Assembly (NCBI GenBank): GCA_019636445.1
Contig: JAHBXO010000020.1
Coordinates: 24,407-88,406 of the forward strand
Direction: 5' to 3'
From: Gemmataceae bacterium
GTDB lineage: Bacteria; Planctomycetota; Planctomycetia; Gemmatales; Gemmataceae
DNA: 64,000 nt
Shown here: positions 44,775-54,142 of the stretch, one piece after another
Position numbering within the stretch: position 1 is the stretch's first letter
How the letters are laid out: the number at the start of each line of letters is the position of its first letter
The notes under the pieces: model-generated
Told to the model about the DNA's origin: nothing
Database searches by the model: none
The model's input: the letters and a program-made list of their open reading frames with translations, nothing else
Position numbers and translations under genes: made by a program

Positions 44775-45475
44775 GTTCCTTCGCAGAATTGTTGGACATC
44801 CTGCACGAGGACAACCACTGCATCGGCCTCAACAAGCCGAGCGGATGGCCGACGACGCACTACGACGGCTCCGAAGAAACCGTCGACCGGCTCGTGAAGA
44901 GCTACATCAAGGAGAAGTACGAGAAACCCGGCAACGTCTACCTCGGCGTCGTCCACCGACTCGACAAGCCGACGAGCGGGGCCTTGCTGTTCGCCCGCAC
45001 CAGCAAGGCCGCGAAGCGATTGAGCGAACAGTTCCGCGAAGGCACCATCGAGAAGGTCTACTGGGCCGTCGTCGAGGTCGGCCGGCATCCGTGGATGAAG
45101 GATTCCGGCTCGCTGGACGACTACCTTGCCCACGACGACGACGACCGGCGCGTGAAGGTGGTGGACGCCGACGCGCCGGGGGCGAAACCGGCCCGGCTGC
45201 TCTACACCGTCCGCAACCGGCATGCCGGCCTCGCCTGGCTGGAGCTGCGACCGCACACCGGACGCAAGCACCAACTCCGCGTCCAACTGTCGAAACGGGG
45301 GACTCCGATCTACGGCGACGCGAAGTACGGCTCCATCCAAAAACTCGGCGACAGTATCGGCCTGCACGCGCGGTCGCTCACGTTCCTGCATCCCATCTCG
45401 CACAACCCGACGACGATCACCGCCGAAGTGCCCAAAGTCTGGCGCGGCCGCTTCGCGAAGCTGTTGAACGGATGA
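44771..45475 (+). CDS. RluA-family RNA pseudouridine synthase
   Basis: The 234-residue product has the RluA core: NKPSGWPTTH, GVVHRLDKPTSGALLFARTS with catalytic Asp D65, SEQFREGTIEKVYWAVVEG-like region, LELRPHTGRKHQLRVQL and GDAKYG. It isomerises uridine to pseudouridine in rRNA or tRNA; the target site is not readable here. There is no S4 domain, so it is of the short type. The start at 44771 shares the ATGA junction with the amidase stop. It ends one base from the convergent MoxR gene. Confidence 0.93.
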   Translation: MSSFAELLDILHEDNHCIGLNKPSGWPTTHYDGSEETVDRLVKSYIKEKYEKPGNVYLGVVHRLDKPTSGALLFARTSKAAKRLSEQFREGTIEKVYWAVVEVGRHPWMKDSGSLDDYLAHDDDDRRVKVVDADAPGAKPARLLYTVRNRHAGLAWLELRPHTGRKHQLRVQLSKRGTPIYGDAKYGSIQKLGDSIGLHARSLTFLHPISHNPTTITAEVPKVWRGRFAKLLNG

Positions 45476-45476
45476 A

Positions 45477-46454
45477 TCACCCGAAGTAGCTTCGACCGGC
45501 CGGCACGTCGCGATCGACCACCGGCACACGCGCGTCCGACACGATCTCGGCCACCACCGCCGCCGGCGTCTTCTTCCGCAGCCGGCTCTCCGGCCGCAGG
45601 ATCATCCGGTGCCCCAGCACCGGCTGCGCCATTTTCTTCACGTCGTCCGGGATCGCGAAGTCCCGCCCGTGGATCGCCGCCAGCGACTGCGCGCAGCGGA
45701 ACAGCGCAATCGACGCCCGAGGGCTGCCGCCGAGCATCACGTCCTCGTGCTCCCGGCTGCCGTGGACGATGTCGAGGATGTACTTCGTCAGCTTCGCGTC
45801 CACGTGCACCTCGCGCACCGCCTCCTGGCAGGCGACCCACTGGTCGGCCGTCACCACCGGTTGCAGATCGTCGATCGGGTGCTTGCGCTGGAGCAGGCCG
45901 AGCATCTTCGCTTCTTCCTCAAAGCTCGGATAACCGAGCGACAGACGGATGAGGAAGCGGTCAAGCTGTGCTTCTGGCAGCGGGAAGGTTCCTTCCTGAT
46001 CGACGGGGTTCTGCGTGGCGACGACGAGGAACGGCGGCTTGAGCGCGTAGGTCTGCCCGTCGACACTGACACGGCGTTCGGCCATCGCCTCGAGGAGCGC
46101 CGCCTGCGTTCGGGGCGTGGCGCGGTTGATTTCGTCGGCGAGCACCGTTTGCGCGAAGATCGGCCCGGCACGGAACTCGAATTCCTGCGTCTTCTGGTTG
46201 AAGACGCTGACACCGGTGACGTCGGTGGGAAGCAGGTCGGGTGTGCACTGGAGTCGCTTGAAGCTCGCGCTGACGCTGCGCGCGAGCGCGCGGGCGAACA
46301 TGGTCTTCGCCACGCCGGGAACGTCTTCGAGCAGGATGTGGCCTTCGCACAAGTACGCGGCGAGGGCGAGCGCGAGCTGCGGCCGTTTGCCGATGATCAC
46401 CTTCTCCATGTTGGCGACGACTTTCGCCGCCGCTGCCGCCACGTCGATACCCAT
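45477..46454 (-). CDS. MoxR family AAA+ ATPase
   Basis: The 325-residue product carries Walker A EDVPGVAKT (43-51), PTDVTGVSVFNQ, Walker B VLADEINRATPRTQAALLEAM, the TQNPVDQEGTFPLPEAQLDRF sensor region and the C-terminal lid with GGSPRASIALFRCAQSLA. MoxR proteins act as chaperones, often for VWA-containing partners or metalloenzyme maturation; no VWA gene is adjacent here. I chose the ATG at 46454 because GAGGCGGGC precedes it; ATG codons at 46490 and 46484 and a TTG at 46541 are in frame but lack a ribosome site. Confidence 0.93.
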   Translation of the reverse strand: MGIDVAAAAAKVVANMEKVIIGKRPQLALALAAYLCEGHILLEDVPGVAKTMFARALARSVSASFKRLQCTPDLLPTDVTGVSVFNQKTQEFEFRAGPIFAQTVLADEINRATPRTQAALLEAMAERRVSVDGQTYALKPPFLVVATQNPVDQEGTFPLPEAQLDRFLIRLSLGYPSFEEEAKMLGLLQRKHPIDDLQPVVTADQWVACQEAVREVHVDAKLTKYILDIVHGSREHEDVMLGGSPRASIALFRCAQSLAAIHGRDFAIPDDVKKMAQPVLGHRMILRPESRLRKKTPAAVVAEIVSDARVPVVDRDVPAGRSYFG

Positions 46455-46543
46455 GCCCGCCTCGCGAATGCCGGTGTTCTTCATCAGCATAGGAGGAGGA
46501 CGGAACCGCAATAAGATGGTCAGTTCCAAGGGAGCAAGCAATT

Positions 46544-47569
46544 ATGGTTCGCATCGGTCTGGTCGGCGTCGGCTTCATGGGCCGCATTCACTACCTCGCC
46601 TCGCAACGCCTGACGGGCGCGAAGGTCGTCGCGGTGTGCAGTCGGGACAAAGCCAAGCTCGCGGGCGACTGGACGAACACGCGCGGGAACTTCGGTCCCG
46701 AACCGGGCCGCGTCGACCTCGCCGGCGTGAAGACCTACGAATCCTACGATGCGATGCTCGCCGACCCGGAGATTGACCTCGTCGACATTTGCAACCCGAC
46801 CGACCAGCACCCGGCGTTCGCGCTCGCGGCCCTGAAGGCCGGCAAGCACGTTCTCGTCGAGAAGGCGATCGCGCTCCAGCCCGCGCAGGCGGACGAAATG
46901 CTCGCGGCGGCGAAAGCGGCAGGCAAGCTGCTCATGGTCGCGCACGTGCTGCCGTTCTTCCCGGAATTCGCCTACGCGGCAGATGCCGTGCGGAGCGGAC
47001 ACTACGGAAAACTGCTCGGCGCGCATTTCCAGCGCGTCATCTCGAAGCCGGATTGGTCCGCCGACATCGGCGACGCGAGCAAGACCGGCGGCCCGGCGGT
47101 GGACCTGCACATCCACGACACGCACTTTATCGGCCTGCTCGCCGGCGTGCCGAAGGCGGTCTTCGCCGCCGGCGTCGTCGATCCGTCCGGCGCCGTGAAC
47201 TACCTCACGACGCAATACCTTTACGGCCCCGGCGGGCCGAGCGTGACCTGCTCGAGTGGTGCCGTATCGATGTCCGGTCGGCCGTTCGTCCACGGGTTCG
47301 AGATCTATCTCGAGAAGGCGACGCTCGTCTACAACTCCGGCGGCCCGGCTCTAACACTTTTGACGGCCGACGGCCAATCGAGTCAACCCACGCTCGCCGG
47401 CGGGGGTGATCCGATCAGCGCGTTCGCCGCCGAGATTCAAACCGCAGTCGACGCAGTGATGTCGGGAAGGGAACCCGACCTCCTGAGCGGCACGCTCGCG
47501 CGGAACGCGTTGGTCCTGTGCCACAAAGAATGCGAATCGGTGAAGAACGGCCGGATTGTGGAAATGTGA
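46544..47569 (+). CDS. Gfo/Idh/MocA family oxidoreductase
   Basis: The 341-residue product has an N-terminal NAD(P)-binding motif (RIGLVGVGFMGRIHYLAS), DLVDICNPTDQHPAFALAALKAGKHVLVEKAIAL (key pieces: VDICNPTD, HVLVEKAIAL, the EKP-like loop) and the C-terminal beta sheet domain with GGPAVDLHIHDTHFIGLLAG. The H-x-H-D-x-H pattern fits the usual catalytic region. It oxidises or reduces a sugar or inositol derivative; the substrate is unknown. A GGGAG site precedes the ATG. It diverges from MoxR and its stop lies 3 bp from the convergent DUF1501 gene. Confidence 0.9.
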   Translation: MVRIGLVGVGFMGRIHYLASQRLTGAKVVAVCSRDKAKLAGDWTNTRGNFGPEPGRVDLAGVKTYESYDAMLADPEIDLVDICNPTDQHPAFALAALKAGKHVLVEKAIALQPAQADEMLAAAKAAGKLLMVAHVLPFFPEFAYAADAVRSGHYGKLLGAHFQRVISKPDWSADIGDASKTGGPAVDLHIHDTHFIGLLAGVPKAVFAAGVVDPSGAVNYLTTQYLYGPGGPSVTCSSGAVSMSGRPFVHGFEIYLEKATLVYNSGGPALTLLTADGQSSQPTLAGGGDPISAFAAEIQTAVDAVMSGREPDLLSGTLARNALVLCHKECESVKNGRIVEM

Positions 47570-47572
47570 TCC

Positions 47573-49018
47573 CTACGCGAGGATTTCCTTCACAACGCGT
47601 GCCGTTCGGCCGTCGGTCAGGCGCTGGGCCTTGCCGGCGTGGTGGTAGACGAGTTTGGAATGGTCCAGCCCCAGCAAGTGCAGGAGCGTGGCCTGGAAGT
47701 CGTTGGGCGTGACGATGTTCTCGGCCGCCTTGTGGCCGACCTCGTCGGTGTTTCCATAGGTCATCCCGCCCTTTATGCCACCCCCGGCGAGCCAGCAGGA
47801 GAAGCCCTGGCCGTTGTGGTCGCGTCCGGCGGTCGTGTTCATCTCTCCTTCGCAAACGGGCAAACGCCCGATCTCGCCGCCCCAGTGGACGATCGTGGAA
47901 TCAAGCAGACCGCGCTGTTTCAGGTCAAGGACGAGCGCGGCGGAGGGTTGGTCCGTGCGTCGGCAAATCGCGGGGAGGCCCGTTCGGATGGAATTGTGCG
48001 TGTCCCACGGCTGACCACCGAGGAAGAGCTGCACGAAGCGCACGCCGCGTTCGACGAGCCGTCGAGCGATGAGGCAGCGCGTGCCGTACTCGCGCGTTTC
48101 GGGTCGATCGAGGCCGTAGAGGCTTTGAACGCGGAGCGGTTCCTGTGAAACGTCGAGGGCATCCCGCGCGGCGGTCTGCATGTTGGCGGCGAGTTCGTAG
48201 CTGGCGATACGGGCTTCGAGGTCCGCCTCACCGGGCCGGTTGGCCAAGTGCCGACGGTTCAATTCCGCAAGCAGTTCGAGGTTGGCTTTCTGGATGTCGC
48301 CCGCGGCGTCGGGCGGCGGGACAAGGTTGGGGATGCGCGGTTCCTGCGGACGGAGCACCGTGCCCTGGTAAAGTGGCGGCAGGAACCCACACGACCAGTT
48401 GTGGGTGGCATCGACGGGGTGACCGCCGGGGTCGGAAAGCACCATGTAAGCGGGCAGGTTTTGCGATTCGGACCCAAGAGCGTAGACGAGCCAGCTACCC
48501 ATGGTGGGCCGGCCGGTGACGCCGGCAATGCCACCGTGGAAATAGCGGATCGACACCTCGTGCCCGTTGTGCCCAGTGTGCATCGAGCGCATCAGGCAGA
48601 TGTCATCGACGATGCCGGCGGTGTGGGGCAGTAGTTCCGAAATCTCCGTGCCGCTCTTTCCATGCTTCGCAAACTTCCAAGGGCTGCCGAACAACTTCTT
48701 GCTCGCGCGGTTGACGAAACTGAAGTGCACGTCGCCCTGGTAATCCTTGCCGCTTTGTTTCGAGAGTTCCGGTTTGGGGTCGAAGAGGTCAACGTGGCTG
48801 GGTCCGCCGTGCATGAACAGCGAGATCATCGCCTTGGCCTTCGGCGCGAAGTGCGGCACGCGTGGCTTCAAACTGGCCGGGAGATTCTCACCCGGTTTCG
48901 AAGGCCCTTCGGCGGCGAGCAGACCCTCGCGCTGGAGCAGATGCGCCAGTGCAAACATCCCCACGCCGGCGGAGGTGCTCGACAGGAAACCGCGACGGGT
49001 TGCGAGATCAGTCGACAT
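47573..49018 (-). CDS. DUF1501 (sulfatase-like fold) protein, Tat-exported
   Basis: The 481-residue product starts MSTDLATRRGFLSSTSAGVG, a twin-arginine leader. The DUF1501 pattern follows: KAKAMISLFMHGGPSHVDLFDPKP, FAKHGKSGTEISELLPH, SMHTGHNGHEVSIRYFHGG, PTMGSWLVYALGS, RCLIARRLVERGVRFVQLF, GGEIGRLPVCEG and GRDHNGQGFSCWLAGGG. DUF1501 resembles alkaline phosphatase/sulfatase folds but its reaction is unknown. Its first codons overlap the last codons of the DUF1549/DUF1553 gene by 11 bp, a pairing conserved in planctomycetes. Confidence 0.93.
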   Translation of the reverse strand: MSTDLATRRGFLSSTSAGVGMFALAHLLQREGLLAAEGPSKPGENLPASLKPRVPHFAPKAKAMISLFMHGGPSHVDLFDPKPELSKQSGKDYQGDVHFSFVNRASKKLFGSPWKFAKHGKSGTEISELLPHTAGIVDDICLMRSMHTGHNGHEVSIRYFHGGIAGVTGRPTMGSWLVYALGSESQNLPAYMVLSDPGGHPVDATHNWSCGFLPPLYQGTVLRPQEPRIPNLVPPPDAAGDIQKANLELLAELNRRHLANRPGEADLEARIASYELAANMQTAARDALDVSQEPLRVQSLYGLDRPETREYGTRCLIARRLVERGVRFVQLFLGGQPWDTHNSIRTGLPAICRRTDQPSAALVLDLKQRGLLDSTIVHWGGEIGRLPVCEGEMNTTAGRDHNGQGFSCWLAGGGIKGGMTYGNTDEVGHKAAENIVTPNDFQATLLHLLGLDHSKLVYHHAGKAQRLTDGRTARVVKEILA

Positions 49019-52000
49019 AAAGGAACTCGTTCGAGGCGAGGAGTTGCTGGCAGAGGTTGGTGAGCGCGGCCAGTTCGGGATTCTTGGCTTTGCCGCGCAA
49101 AGCAATGGCTTGTTTCCGCAGGAATCTGGTGGCCGTTGTCCTTTCTTCAGTCGTCGGCATACGCAGGTAGGCGAGTTGCCAGGCCGTGGTCGCGAGTTGC
49201 GCGAACGACGCCGCCGGGGCACCGCGGAAGTCGGCCGTCGAATCCCATGTTTCCGTCTGGCTGTTCGCGGTCAACGCGAGGCGAACCGTCCATGTGAACG
49301 AATCGCTGTTCACGTCGCCCCGACAATCGACCGCGAAATCGATCGTCTCACCGGCGACGACATTCCATGCCGCTTCGGTCGGCGACTCCTTTGTCTTCAC
49401 GGACCAATCGCCAAGCAGGCCGCCGCGGCTGGAAACGACCCGACCGCGTACGCCATCGCCGTTCGGCGAGGCATGCGCCAGTTTGCCGGTCACGACCACC
49501 GATCCGTCACGCGGAGCGGTCCAGCGGCGGATCGCGGCGTGATTCGCGTCGTTGCCGGCATGGCCGCCGGCTGCGTGCAGGATCGCCCAGCCGACCTTCG
49601 GGTCCGGCAACGTGGCTCCGCCTTGCCAACTCGTACCGGTGAAATGCGGCAGGGGTGTGAAACCCGATGTCCGTTTGGATTTCTCGTCGAAGCCGCCGAA
49701 ACCGTAGCTCCATGCATCCGCCGGTCGATCAAGTTCGACATCCGGCTTCAGCCCCGGTTTGGCGCTGGTCTCGCGAAGTACGCGAGTCGCGAAGTGCGAC
49801 GCCTGTTTCCGCACAAAATCCCCGTTGAGCAGCGTCAGCGATTGCGGCGCCGAAGTGGTCGAATTTCGGCGCTCGCAATTCAATTCCCCCGCCGGCGCAT
49901 CGAACGTAGCGAGGAACGCGATTGGTTTGCTCCGGCGAGATTGCAGATACAGACTCCGCCGCGGCTTTTCGTCAGGGCCATCCATTTGCCCCGTGGCGTC
50001 CTCGACTCCCGCGACGGTCGGACCAAACAGAGTTCGGTCCAGACGCCCCGCGACAGTCAACATGCGATCGCGTACGGCTTCGCCCTCGAGACGTCGCAAC
50101 GGAAAACGCGAATACAGCGCATTCGAGGCATCCGTTTTTACCACGGTCGACGACTGACGGTACACGGTGGATGTCATCACCAGCTTGTGTATCCGCTTCA
50201 AGCTCCAGTCCTGGCGCGGCAGTTCGGTTGCCAGCCAGTCGAGCAATTCGGGGTGCGTCGGCATCTGGCCGAGTTTGCCGAACTCGCCCGGCGTGTCGAC
50301 GATCCCGCGGCCGAAGTGGTTCAACCAGATCCGGTTCGCCATCACGCGGTTGAAGAGCGGGTGTGTGCCGTTTACGAGTTGCTTGGCCCACGCGAGCCGC
50401 CGGCCCGTTGTCGGCAGAGCGGTATCCTTCGCGGCGATCTCGAATCGGGCACCGTCGGGTGCGGCGACCGTCAGGTCGGCCGGCGCGAGATCAGGCCCCT
50501 TGGGCTGGCGCGGGTCTCCCCGATGGTGCAATTTCGTAACGGGCACCCGGCCCGGCACCTCCGTCGATACGGAAACGAACTCCTCAACCGGCCGTTCGGC
50601 GCGCTTCGCCGCGATCTTCGCCTGAAGTGCCTTCAGTTCATCCGATTTCTTCATGTCGAACTGATACAACACGCCCGGCGTGACGTTCAGTTTCGGATTG
50701 GTAGCGACGAGTTTCTTCTGTTCCTCGGTCCGCTTGTCGGCGGGCGAGTCGAACGCGGCCTTCAGCTTCGCCCGCTCCGCCTCCGGAAACTTTTCGATTT
50801 CCTTCTCGAATGCGGCGCGAACCGCCGCCTTCATCTTCGCGTCGTGGTCCGCCTGCATTTTCGCCGCCTCCGCATCGATGGCGGCCGCCTTCGCCCGGTC
50901 TGTATCGGTGAACAGTGACACTAGACGCTGCGGCGGTCGCCGCCACTGGCCCGGATCGAGTGCGGGTTCCAGGATCGCCCGCAGTTGGAAGTAGTCCCGC
51001 TGAGGGATCGGATCGTAGCGATGGTCGTGGCATTGCGCGCAGCCCACCGACGATCCAAGCAGGGTCGACGAAACGATCTTGATCGTGTCTGCCACGACCT
51101 GTTCGGGGTCGGCCCCATCTGGCGCGGTGCGGAGGAAGCCGGTGGCAGCCAGCAGTTCCACCTGCTCCGGCTTGAGGTTCGTCCACGGGCGCGGCACGAG
51201 TTCGTCCCCGGCGAGTTGCTCAATGACGAACCGGTTCAATGGCTTGTCCGAGTTGAAGGATCGAATGACATAGTCGCGGTAGCGCCAGGCATGTGGGCGG
51301 AGCGTATCGGCGGTGCCGTCGCCATCGCTGTCGGAGTAGCCGGCAGCGTCGAGCCAGTGCCGTCCCCATCGCTCACCGTAAGACGGCGATGCGAGCAGGT
51401 GATCGAGGTATTTCTCGTAGGCGTCGGGCGACGCGTCGGCGACGAAACGATCAAGTTCCTCTTGGGTTGGCGGGAGGCCGGTGAGATCGAACGCGGCGCG
51501 ACGCGCGAGGTTGGATTTGTCCGCGTCGGGGTTAAACGTCAGCCCGCGTTCGCGCAGCCGGGCGAGCAAGAACGCGTCGATCGGCGTCCGTACGCGGTCT
51601 GTGGGTGCGAACGATGGCGGGTTCGGCCGTTTCAGTGGTTGATAGAACCAGTAGGCGCGTTCGTCGTCGGTGATGCCGAGACCGGGCGGCAGGGTGGCCG
51701 GTTCCGGCCGTTTTGTGGGGGCGCCGTTTACGATCCACTTTTCGATAATGGCGATCTGATCGGCTGGCACCTTTTTCTCGCCGGGCGGCATCTCACCCGA
51801 CTTCATCCGTTCGATCAACAGACTCTTGCCCGGCTGCTTCGGATCGAATCCGGGACCATTCTTTCCGCCGGCCTCCGCGAAACGCTTCAGCCGCAGGTCC
51901 AGCCCACCGGGCATCTTTTCGCCGGCACCGTGGCAATCGAGGCAATAGGCCTTGAAGATGGGACGAACATCGGTTTCGAACAGCGGATCCGCACCGGCAC

Positions 52001-52052
52001 CGCGAGCCGCGAAGACAGACAACAATCCTACGGCCAAGAGCAAACGAATCAT
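49008..52052 (-). CDS. PSCyt1/DUF1549/DUF1553 cytochrome-type protein with inserted beta domain
   Basis: The 1014-residue exported product has a hydrophobic leader (MIRLLLAVGLLSVFAARGAG), a PSCyt1 heme motif (C37, C40, H41 in YCLDCHGAGE), DUF1549 (about 150-350: LTGLPPTQEELDRF, YGERWGRHWLDAAGYSDSDG, QCHDHRYDPI) and DUF1553 (from about 540: RRLAWAKQLV, NRVMANRIWLNHFGRGIVDTPGEFG). Within DUF1553, residues about 750-935 are an added beta-rich stretch (GWAILHAAGG, GSVVVTGKLAHAS, FTWTVRLAL), before the closing AYLRMPTTEER segment. Probably a periplasmic redox/carbohydrate protein; function unknown. GTG at 52067 is an alternative start. Confidence 0.92.
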   Translation of the reverse strand: MIRLLLAVGLLSVFAARGAGADPLFETDVRPIFKAYCLDCHGAGEKMPGGLDLRLKRFAEAGGKNGPGFDPKQPGKSLLIERMKSGEMPPGEKKVPADQIAIIEKWIVNGAPTKRPEPATLPPGLGITDDERAYWFYQPLKRPNPPSFAPTDRVRTPIDAFLLARLRERGLTFNPDADKSNLARRAAFDLTGLPPTQEELDRFVADASPDAYEKYLDHLLASPSYGERWGRHWLDAAGYSDSDGDGTADTLRPHAWRYRDYVIRSFNSDKPLNRFVIEQLAGDELVPRPWTNLKPEQVELLAATGFLRTAPDGADPEQVVADTIKIVSSTLLGSSVGCAQCHDHRYDPIPQRDYFQLRAILEPALDPGQWRRPPQRLVSLFTDTDRAKAAAIDAEAAKMQADHDAKMKAAVRAAFEKEIEKFPEAERAKLKAAFDSPADKRTEEQKKLVATNPKLNVTPGVLYQFDMKKSDELKALQAKIAAKRAERPVEEFVSVSTEVPGRVPVTKLHHRGDPRQPKGPDLAPADLTVAAPDGARFEIAAKDTALPTTGRRLAWAKQLVNGTHPLFNRVMANRIWLNHFGRGIVDTPGEFGKLGQMPTHPELLDWLATELPRQDWSLKRIHKLVMTSTVYRQSSTVVKTDASNALYSRFPLRRLEGEAVRDRMLTVAGRLDRTLFGPTVAGVEDATGQMDGPDEKPRRSLYLQSRRSKPIAFLATFDAPAGELNCERRNSTTSAPQSLTLLNGDFVRKQASHFATRVLRETSAKPGLKPDVELDRPADAWSYGFGGFDEKSKRTSGFTPLPHFTGTSWQGGATLPDPKVGWAILHAAGGHAGNDANHAAIRRWTAPRDGSVVVTGKLAHASPNGDGVRGRVVSSRGGLLGDWSVKTKESPTEAAWNVVAGETIDFAVDCRGDVNSDSFTWTVRLALTANSQTETWDSTADFRGAPAASFAQLATTAWQLAYLRMPTTEERTTATRFLRKQAIALRGKAKNPELAALTNLCQQLLASNEFLYVD

Positions 52053-52477
52053 GTCGGACCGTCGCACAGGAAGGGAATGCAGGCAGGAATATCATCCTAC
52101 CATGTTGCCCGCGAACGGTCCAGCGCGGGAACACTCAGCCGATCCAATCAACATCCCGCTGATTGTCCGACGGCGAACGACGCGCCATTTCCGATCCATC
52201 TTCATCCCTTCATCCTCGGCACATCTTCGGGACCGAGCGAGCGAGTAGTTCGTAGGCGAGCTTTCCCTTGCACCGGAGCGACTCTGGCATCACGTTCCAG
52301 TCATTCGCAAGCGAGGCTCGATCGGAAAGGCTAGCAACTATTGACGTGGGGCAGCGCGGGAAAAGCCGTTTCCATGCACGGGAATCGTCAGCTTCGCGAT
52401 CGGGACGATGGCGACAGACTCGACTGGTCAACCATTCCGGAATTGTCTATCTTCGCGGTCCCGAAAGGAATCCGGAC
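52053..52477. other. 425-bp divergent intergenic region
   Basis: It separates the DUF1553 gene (minus) from the glycosyltransferase gene (plus) and must hold both promoters. No convincing coding frame: a 73-codon minus frame at 52210-52431 lacks family features and codon bias. CATCTTCATCCCTTCATCCTC at 52197-52217 (one base trimmed) resembles the right side of the hairpin at 12373-12444. I could not fix the promoters. Confidence 0.4.
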
Positions 52478-54133
52478 ATGACGAATTCGCGCGCGGTTCA
52501 TTACCTCCTGCTCGCCGCCGTCATGGCAATCGTTTCGCTGCCCAACCTCGGCGTGCCCTCATTGTGGGATGTGGATGAGGGCGTGAACGTAGGCTGCACC
52601 CGCGAAATGATGGAGAGCGGCACCTGGGTCGTGCCGACCTTCAACGGCGAGCTTCGCACCGCAAAGCCGGTGATGCTCTATTGGATCCAACGCCTCTCGT
52701 TCCTTGCGTTCGGCATCGACGAGTGGGCGGCACGCTTACCGGCCGTTCTGCTTGGGCTTGGCACGGTGCTTCTGACGTACGAGCTTGCTCGTCGGATGTT
52801 CGACGCCGCGACCGGACTACTCTCCGGCATCGTGCTGGCGACGGCCATCGAGTTCTGCAAGCTCTCGCACGCCGCCACGCCGGACGCGCCGCTGATCTTC
52901 TTCATTGCACTCACGCTCCATCTATTCTGGATCGGCCACGAACACGGCAGCCGGGCCTGGATGTATCCCGCCGCGTTCGCCAGCGGGTTGGCCACGCTCA
53001 CCAAAGGCCCCATCGGCTTGGCGATGCCCGCGATCATTGTTCTCCTCTACTTCGCATGGAATCGCGAACTCAAACGGCTGCTCGACTGGCGACTGATCCG
53101 CGCGATCCTGCTCTGGATTCTCGTCGCGGCACCTTGGTACGGACTCGTGATCTCCGAGACACGCGGGGCGTACCTCGCCTTCTTCAAGAACGAGAACGCC
53201 GGGCGATTCCTGAACGCAATGGAAGGCCATCGCGGACCGCTCGTTTATTACGTCGGCGCGATCTTCGTCTTCTTCGCGCCATGGTGCGCCGTGCTCGGCG
53301 GAGCCGTCTGGTACGGCGTGCGTGCCGCGCTGCCAAAAGCGGCGACCGCCACCGGCGGGCTGCCAATGGCGGATGCGCGGGCGCACCGGTTCCTTCTCTG
53401 CTGGGCGGGCGTTTATCTGGTCTTCTTCTCGCTCGCGGCCACGAAACTCCCGAACTACATCGCACCGCTCTATCCCGCGCTTGCGATCCTGACCGCGCGA
53501 TACCTGATGCGCTGGCGGAACGGCGAACTCGCGCTTCCCGCCTGGGTCATGCCCCTCGCGATCGCTGGCGTCGTCCTCGTCGGCGTTGTCACACTCGTGG
53601 GGTTGCTCATCGCCGGCGGCGCGATCCCGGTGAACGTCAAAGGCCTGCGCATCATGCCAACGCTCGCACCGTGGGCCTGGGTCGGCGGCATCCCGATCGC
53701 CGCCGCTGGTGCTATGGCCGTGTCGCTCGCGAAAGGGCGACGAGACCGCGTGATCGCCGCGCTCGCCATCGGTTCGATTGCCTACATCGGCACGATGGCG
53801 GCCTTCGTGACGCCCGAAGTCGACGCCTACAAGGCCCCGAAGGCGCTGGTCTTCGAAAGTGGCGCGCACGACATCGAGCGCGAGGTTCGCGTCGGCAGCT
53901 ACGACTACACGCAGCCAAGCGTGACGCACTACGTCGGTCGCAAAGTCGAACGGATCTTCGACAAGGAAGCCGTTGCGCGGTTCCTCGCCATGCCGCTTCC
54001 GGTTTACCTGTTCGTTCCGGCCAAGACATGGGACGAGCAACTTGCCGGCCATGTGGCCACGCCCCACCGTATCGCCGCACGCAAGTACGACTTCCTCCGC
54101 AACGGCGACGTCCTCGTCATCACGAATCAGTAG
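52478..54133 (+). CDS. ArnT-like (GT39/GT83) membrane glycosyltransferase
   Basis: The 551-residue product has about eleven membrane helices and the family's first outer loop SLWDVDEGVNVGCTREMMES with the acidic pair D33/E34. PTFNGELRTAKPVMLYWIQRLSF, HAATPDAPLIFF, TKGPIGLAMPAIIV and a later ATKLPNYIAPLYPALAILTARYL also match. These enzymes move a sugar from a polyprenyl-phosphate carrier onto lipid or protein on the outer face of the inner membrane. The ATG at 52478 follows an AAGGA site; upstream frame is not coding. It lies 9 bp before hldD, so envelope polysaccharide or LPS modification is the likely context. Confidence 0.92.
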   Translation: MTNSRAVHYLLLAAVMAIVSLPNLGVPSLWDVDEGVNVGCTREMMESGTWVVPTFNGELRTAKPVMLYWIQRLSFLAFGIDEWAARLPAVLLGLGTVLLTYELARRMFDAATGLLSGIVLATAIEFCKLSHAATPDAPLIFFIALTLHLFWIGHEHGSRAWMYPAAFASGLATLTKGPIGLAMPAIIVLLYFAWNRELKRLLDWRLIRAILLWILVAAPWYGLVISETRGAYLAFFKNENAGRFLNAMEGHRGPLVYYVGAIFVFFAPWCAVLGGAVWYGVRAALPKAATATGGLPMADARAHRFLLCWAGVYLVFFSLAATKLPNYIAPLYPALAILTARYLMRWRNGELALPAWVMPLAIAGVVLVGVVTLVGLLIAGGAIPVNVKGLRIMPTLAPWAWVGGIPIAAAGAMAVSLAKGRRDRVIAALAIGSIAYIGTMAAFVTPEVDAYKAPKALVFESGAHDIEREVRVGSYDYTQPSVTHYVGRKVERIFDKEAVARFLAMPLPVYLFVPAKTWDEQLAGHVATPHRIAARKYDFLRNGDVLVITNQ

Positions 54134-54142
54134 AGGATTGCC

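Noticed and set aside
48747..50918. 723-codon plus frame opposite the first DUF1553 gene
   Set aside because: Antisense shadow without protein features.
52210..52431. Possible small minus-strand gene in the 425-bp gap
   Set aside because: No family features, no ribosome site and weak codon bias.
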